Origin: Moniliophthora roreri
Taxonomy: Eukaryota > Basidiomycota > Agaricomycetes > Agaricales > Marasmiaceae
DNA: 64,000 nt
Direction: 5' to 3'
Assembly: GCA_001466705.2 (NCBI GenBank)
Contig: LATX02000078.1
Location: 372,001 to 436,000, forward strand
The stretch's first letter is position 1, and the number at the start of each line of letters is the position of its first letter. Below the pieces are notes generated by a model. It made no database searches and was not told where the DNA came from. It saw only the letters and a program-made list of their open reading frames with translations. A program made the position numbers and the translations under genes. Of the stretch, positions 59,303 through 64,000 are shown piece by piece.

Positions 59303-61044
59303 ATGACAGAGCCTACAAAGCAAGAAACTGAGGCGGTGTTCAAGGTTTTGAAAGCTCAGAAGGGAAACAAGGTCAAGTTTAATGAATCTCCTGTGATATA
59401 TCTTACTGAAATTCATTCATTTTCGCAGTCATGTTTCGACTGTAATGCCCGAAATCCAACCTGGTCAAGTGTCACCTTTGGTGTCTACATATGTCTGGAC
59501 TGCTCCAGTAATCATCGGAACATGGGCGTGCACATATCTTTTGTCCGGTACGCCGAATTCATTCGAGATGTCAAGCTTTTTTTACTAAGGGTAGATGGAA
59601 TTACTGGACAGATCGACGAATCTTGACTCATGGCAACTCGCCCAATTGCGCAACATGAAAGTCGGAGGAAATCAATCGGCGACAGAGTTTTTCAATAAGC
59701 ACGGCGGCGCGTCACTGTTGAGCGATGCCGATACCAAGAAAAAATACTCGAGCAGGGTTGCCGAGCTGTACAAGGAGGAGCTGGCCAAACGGGTAAGAGA
59801 GGATGTAGTAAAGTGTGTTGACTCTCAGTCTTGCGACCGTCTAACTGACCCCTGTATTTTCTCTTCTAGGTATCCTAATGGGATCTTTGTCGAAGGTGCT
59901 GCTACTGCCCCCGCTACATCCCCAAATGAGCCAGAAGAGGACTTTTTCGAGTCATGGTCCAAGCCATCCACCCCGAAACCTTCCCAGCCATCTACACCTC
60001 GCATTTCTACCCCGCCAATCGTCGGTCGTACCCCTTCGCCTGCCGCTCCTTCAACTCCGGCTAGCAGTACCCCTGCGTCTACCACTACTTCGTCTACCTC
60101 TGTGCCTCGGACAACTACTTCATCGGCGGCAGCCCGGGCTTCCAAATTAGGCGCTTCTCGTCTTACTTCCTCAACTTCTGGAAGCGGAAGCTCGGCTTCA
60201 ATACAGAAGAAGTCTAAACTTGGCTTAGGGGCTGCCAAAGCTGCAAAGCCTATTGACTTTGAGGAAGCTGAACGGAAAGCCCGCGAGGAGGAAGAGAGGA
60301 TTAGGCAGTTGGGATATGACCGACAGCGAGAAGAGGAGGAAGAAAAGGCAAGGAAAGAAGCAGAAGCCAAATTGAAAGCTCTGGAAATTGGCCCCAAGGC
60401 TACCCCTCCCGCTTCGAATGGGACAGCGAGCACGGCGGGGGCTCAGAAAAGTCCTGCGTTCCCGCGATTCGGTTTTGGTGCCATTCCAGGGGCGGGTGCT
60501 GCTGCTGCTGCTACCGCTGCAACCGCAAGCACGTCCAGGACCAAGTATGTCATGTGGTCGTTGCTATTTTGTGCACTCTTTTAACTCTATACTCTACAGC
60601 TCGGCGTCGATCCCGGATGATTCGCCAACGACAGCTCGCGACAAGTTCGGTAACCAAAAGGCTATATCATCCGATATGTACTTTGGACGGGGTACTTATG
60701 ACCCGCAAGCTGTTTCCGAGGCCCAGACCAGACTTCAATCGTTCCAGGGTGCTTCGTCCATCTCCTCTAGTCAATACTTTGGACGAGATGAGGAGGAAGA
60801 GGGAGGGATGAACCGCGCTGGTAATGATGGCGTGTTCGCCGACGGCAGCTTGGCAGGACTGGAGTCTGCTGCTAGGGATGCCATTTCGAGAGTCTTGTCT
60901 AATCCTGATGTTCAAAACGTGGGCGAGCAGATTAGATACGGGGCTCTAAAGGTGAGATCGAACCCCTCGATTGAATGTACACCGGCTAACTCTCGGTTCA
61001 CTTAGTTCTCTGACTATCTAGCGCAGATGTCCGACGGTAGATGA
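59303..61044 (+). CDS. GLO3: ADP-ribosylation factor GTPase-activating protein, Glo3/ArfGAP2-3 type (484 aa)
   Basis: Six exons, 59303-59371, 59429-59547, 59612-59812, 59870-60544, 60600-60951 and 61006-61044, splice in phase. The zinc finger is C25-x2-C28-x16-C45-x2-C48 ([19 protein letters not shown]), followed by [13 protein letters not shown] with the catalytic Arg. Residues 65-130 hold the rest of the GAP domain ([14 protein letters not shown]). A long Ser/Thr/Pro-rich linker, an acidic-basic coiled-coil stretch ([16 protein letters not shown]) and two YFGR motifs ([18 protein letters not shown]) are typical of the Glo3 regulatory motif. It stimulates Arf1 GTP hydrolysis on COPI vesicles in Golgi-to-ER transport. 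Third intron has donor GTGTGT. Confidence 0.92.
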
Positions 61045-61429
61045 TTTATTGGGTGGTCTATTCATTCCCGTAGAAAAGGTTGTTTCGACACATGATATAA
61101 AGGTTCCCCGGATTTTATGATTCCTCGTCTTGTACGGCACATGTAGTTACATTCGGTGGGAGTAATTCGTTGATAAATGGATTTATATGTACATCTCTAC
61201 TTCTATCCCCACATTCCCTGCTGTTCACTACCAGGGCCTGGGCGGCATTTGGCGAAGCTTGCGTCACGGCCATCGACTCGAGAAGACAGTTACTCCGTAG
61301 CAATTAGGCCGCAGTATCACATGCCGTGTTTCTCTTCTGTACATCTACGGCGATCTTCCTCAAAACTACTCAGTACCACGTCCTAGCCTCACTCAAAGGA
61401 GTACCTCTACTCCTTTCACTTGGTGAAAA

Positions 61430-64000
61430 ATGAAAGAAGACACTCTGAGAATCCCCAAACCTCCTCTTCGACCCATGTACGTTGACAATTCTCATCAAGA
61501 AATCGGCGAAGATGTATGTCTCACATCTCGCTTACAGGGGGAACCACATGCAAATGAAGCATTTGACCTAGCGAAGGGTCGGAAACTTGTATACCCTCGT
61601 CATTCGTATTGTTCCCAACATCGACATGATCAGATTCGTTGGGAGAAGGAGCTGGATGGTTCACATGTCATCGATTCGACGAGGAACCACATATATTGCA
61701 AGGGAATTGGGGAGAAGCTGAGAGTTGGGGCCATCATGCTGGCTGTGTCTCTCCTTGTCAGTTTTGTTTGCCTGTCAGGCTTTTCAAAGGTTTCGACTGT
61801 TTCTGGTGAGCGTCAATATGTTTTGCGAGTACTCGAGCTGATTTGATATCACAACCCGCAGCGGAAACATACAATACGTTTGATGGACCAGGGTTTCCAG
61901 CGTGCCATGAAGTTGCCAAGGTTTACAGACCATCTACTGTCGACGAGATGGTCAGCATCGTCAAGGATGCCAGCGCTAAAGGTACACCTGTACGGGCTAG
62001 TGGCGTGAGTGTTATCTTCCTCTCTCTCCTTCAGAAATACTCATGCTTTGTGCAGAATGGGCACATGTGGTGTACGTCTGCCTCGTTACATTGTACAAGT
62101 GCGCTGAGACGCTCATCTCGGTACCCATAGATGACACCATGTGTTCTGACGATCCCAACACTGCCATTGTCAAGACGGATGCTGTGAACCGCATCTCTGA
62201 CCTTCAGCTGTCCAACGGTGTTGGTAGTGTGATGATTGAAGCCGGTGCTACGTTCCCTCAAGTGTAAACGTCCCTTTTCGCCTCTGTTATCTTTGTCCGA
62301 ATCCTGACTCTGATTCAGGGCCGACTGGCTTCACAAGAGGGGTGCTTCGCTTGGCTATACCTTAGGTATGTACGCTCACTTGTCTCTGTTGATCTCTGCG
62401 AGCTGAATTGTCCGTGCAGTCAACTGGAATATTACAATAGGTATTACCGCAGCACTCTGCATCGGTATCTTGTACTGACTATTCGAGTCAAGCTGGTGCT
62501 ATTGCAATGGGAGCCCATCGATCCTCACTCCGCGAAGATTCTCAGGTTTCCGCGGCTGCATTGGCGATGGACATCATCAATGGCAAGGGTAAGATACTTA
62601 ATGATCGGTATCTACTGCTCTCTTGGCTTACCCGGACCTCTCATTAGGCGAAATCATTCATTTGGAGCGTGACCCTAACGACGATAGGTGGAATGCTGCT
62701 ACCACGTCTCTCGGCCTCTTAGGAATTGTCGCACGAGTAAAATTTGCCGTAGTCTCAGACTACAAGGTCTACTCGAACCAAACTATCCTCGATGAAGATG
62801 AAGTCTTGAATGGAGACATTTTCGGGACCATTTCGCCATATGTTACTGCCAACTACTGGGTTCGTCTTTCCCCTACTTTACTTCCATTGTATGTGCTCAC
62901 TAAACACATGATTATGTCATAGTGGTGGCCAGGTAATCTGACGTTTCGTTCACGGGCTTAGACAATAATTCATTCTCAGTGAAGGACAGAAGAAATTTCA
63001 CTTGCGAACCTACGGTGTCGTCGATATCGATAAACCTGGAAATGCTTTCCAGGTAAGCCACGCACAGGAGTCGATCGTCCGCCGCTGCTGACCTATCGAT
63101 CCCCTTTAGTCAACTTTTTCAGTCACGGCAACTGAAGGGAACCTGGCCTTGTCACTCCTCAACGCGGGACAAAACAGCAGTCTACAGAACTTCATTACCG
63201 AGGGCATCTTCTTTGGGCTATGGTCTGCTCCCAACTTCCACGGTTAGCCGCTTGATGTTCTCATACCGGAAGAGTATTCATTCTTCATCTTTCTTTTGCA
63301 GATAAAGTTACCAATCTTCCTCTGCTCTTCTGGCCTGTCTACGGCTATGCGTACGATGTTTTGATTGGAGGTCTTTACCCAGGCCAGAAGCCCGAGTGGG
63401 AGTATGACCTCCATGGTAGGACCTTGGAGCTTGCTGTTCCGGTCACTCAAGCCAATGCACTACTCAAGCGTGTAAGGCAACTCTTTGATCAGGCGGCAAA
63501 GGATGGTAAAGCTGTCACTTCGACATATCGCAGGTCAGAACTTTTACCCTCTTATTAGGGTGCCCCTACTGACGCCGGTTCTCGCAGTGGGATCAATATC
63601 AAGGTACGGGACTTTGGTGGGGTAGATATTTTCCACCGGCTGACTGGTATTTCTCCCGATAGTTTGGAAAACCTTTCGATAGCCTTCTCGGACAGACAAC
63701 CGAGAGGACTGGATCCGTAAAGGCTGACTGGTCTAAAGTAAGTCGTTCTCACTGCGTACGACACATCGCACTGACGAACGCTGGTAGGGCGCAATGATGT
63801 TTGATTTCCCTTCGTTCCAGCCTACGACCGGTGACCATCATCGATATAATGAAGAATGGTCAGTTTCTATTGCAATGATATCAATTTTGTCATACTGATT
63901 TTTGTTGTGTATCATAAAGGTACCACACACTCGCTACTACGCTAATCAATGAGGTTTGATTGTTCGACCGAGATGACCGAACTGCGGTTTCGCTGACCTG
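61430..64000 (+). CDS. FAD-binding (PCMH-type) sugar-lactone/alditol oxidase-like protein, membrane-anchored, 3' end outside window
   Basis: The first exon (61430-61805) encodes a 105-residue hydrophilic N-terminus and one membrane helix (IMLAVSLLVSFVCLSGF). The FAD-binding domain follows: F.ACHEVAKVYRPSTVDEMV, VRASGNGHMW, SVMIEAGATFPQV, LHKRGASLGYTL, ITIAGAIAMGAHRSSL, LAMDIINGKGEI and SLGLLGIVARV. Many short introns interrupt it, including a 16-nt exon at 62056-62071. The C-terminal part (PLLFWPVYGYAYD, DFPSFQPTTGDHH, EEWYHTLATTLINE) resembles the D-arabinono-1,4-lactone oxidase group. The last exon seen ends at 63954 with donor GTTTGA; the gene continues beyond the window. Substrate unknown; single N-terminal helix suggests a type II membrane enzyme. 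Confidence 0.85.

Noticed and set aside
1..64000. CRISPR arrays, bacterial operons, rRNA genes
   Set aside because: No regularly spaced identical repeats or rRNA motifs; gene structure is eukaryotic with spliceosomal introns throughout.

Overview
The window is nuclear DNA from a mushroom-forming basidiomycete (Agaricomycetes). Genes are split by many 45-65 nt GT-AG introns, often with a CTAAC-like branch site. There is a FunK1-type kinase, lineage-expanded TKL kinases, basidiomycete-type 7TM and single-pass membrane families, and an intron-containing tRNA-Ala. Species cannot be named from the sequence. All gene models were spliced by hand from consensus sites and reading frame, without transcript data.

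Layout. 1-6.9 kb: CpG-poor, gene-less DNA up to a tRNA-Ala(AGC), then low-complexity and tandem-repeat DNA with only weak coding signals. 6.9-12.1 kb: two tandem minus-strand genes with an unusual order of domains: TKL protein kinase, about four membrane helices, then a C-terminal RRM-like fold. 12.1-20.2 kb: mostly decayed DNA, one plausible hypothetical gene, and possible remnants of the kinase family. 20.2-25.4 kb: two tandem tannase/feruloyl esterase genes, each carrying a different single-base indel, separated by a 165-bp MITE-like element. 25.1-27.3 kb and 36.3-38.6 kb: two arms of an inverted segmental duplication, each with one intact copy of a small basic protein gene of unknown function; the right arm also carries a tannase fragment. 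Between the arms lie a FunK1 pseudogene and a Ser/Pro/Asn-rich protein gene with an internal 421-bp repeat.

38.8-47.6 kb: single-pass membrane protein gene and a likely fragment of a paralogue, thioredoxin, and two tail-to-tail paralogous 7TM protein genes. 49-64 kb is a gene-dense housekeeping stretch: RHO1 GTPase, an 829-aa fusion of a CrtC/AttH lipocalin-like domain to a trans-polyprenyl diphosphate synthase, ubiquitin-conjugating enzyme UBC1, a GNAT acetyltransferase, a Glo3/ArfGAP2/3-type ArfGAP, and a membrane-anchored FAD-linked oxidase cut by the window end.

The genes do not form one pathway. The two most unusual items are the kinase-membrane-RRM pair and the lipocalin-prenyl synthase fusion. 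The tannase and inverted-repeat region is a young, rearranging accessory block; the RHO1-to-ArfGAP block is conserved core.
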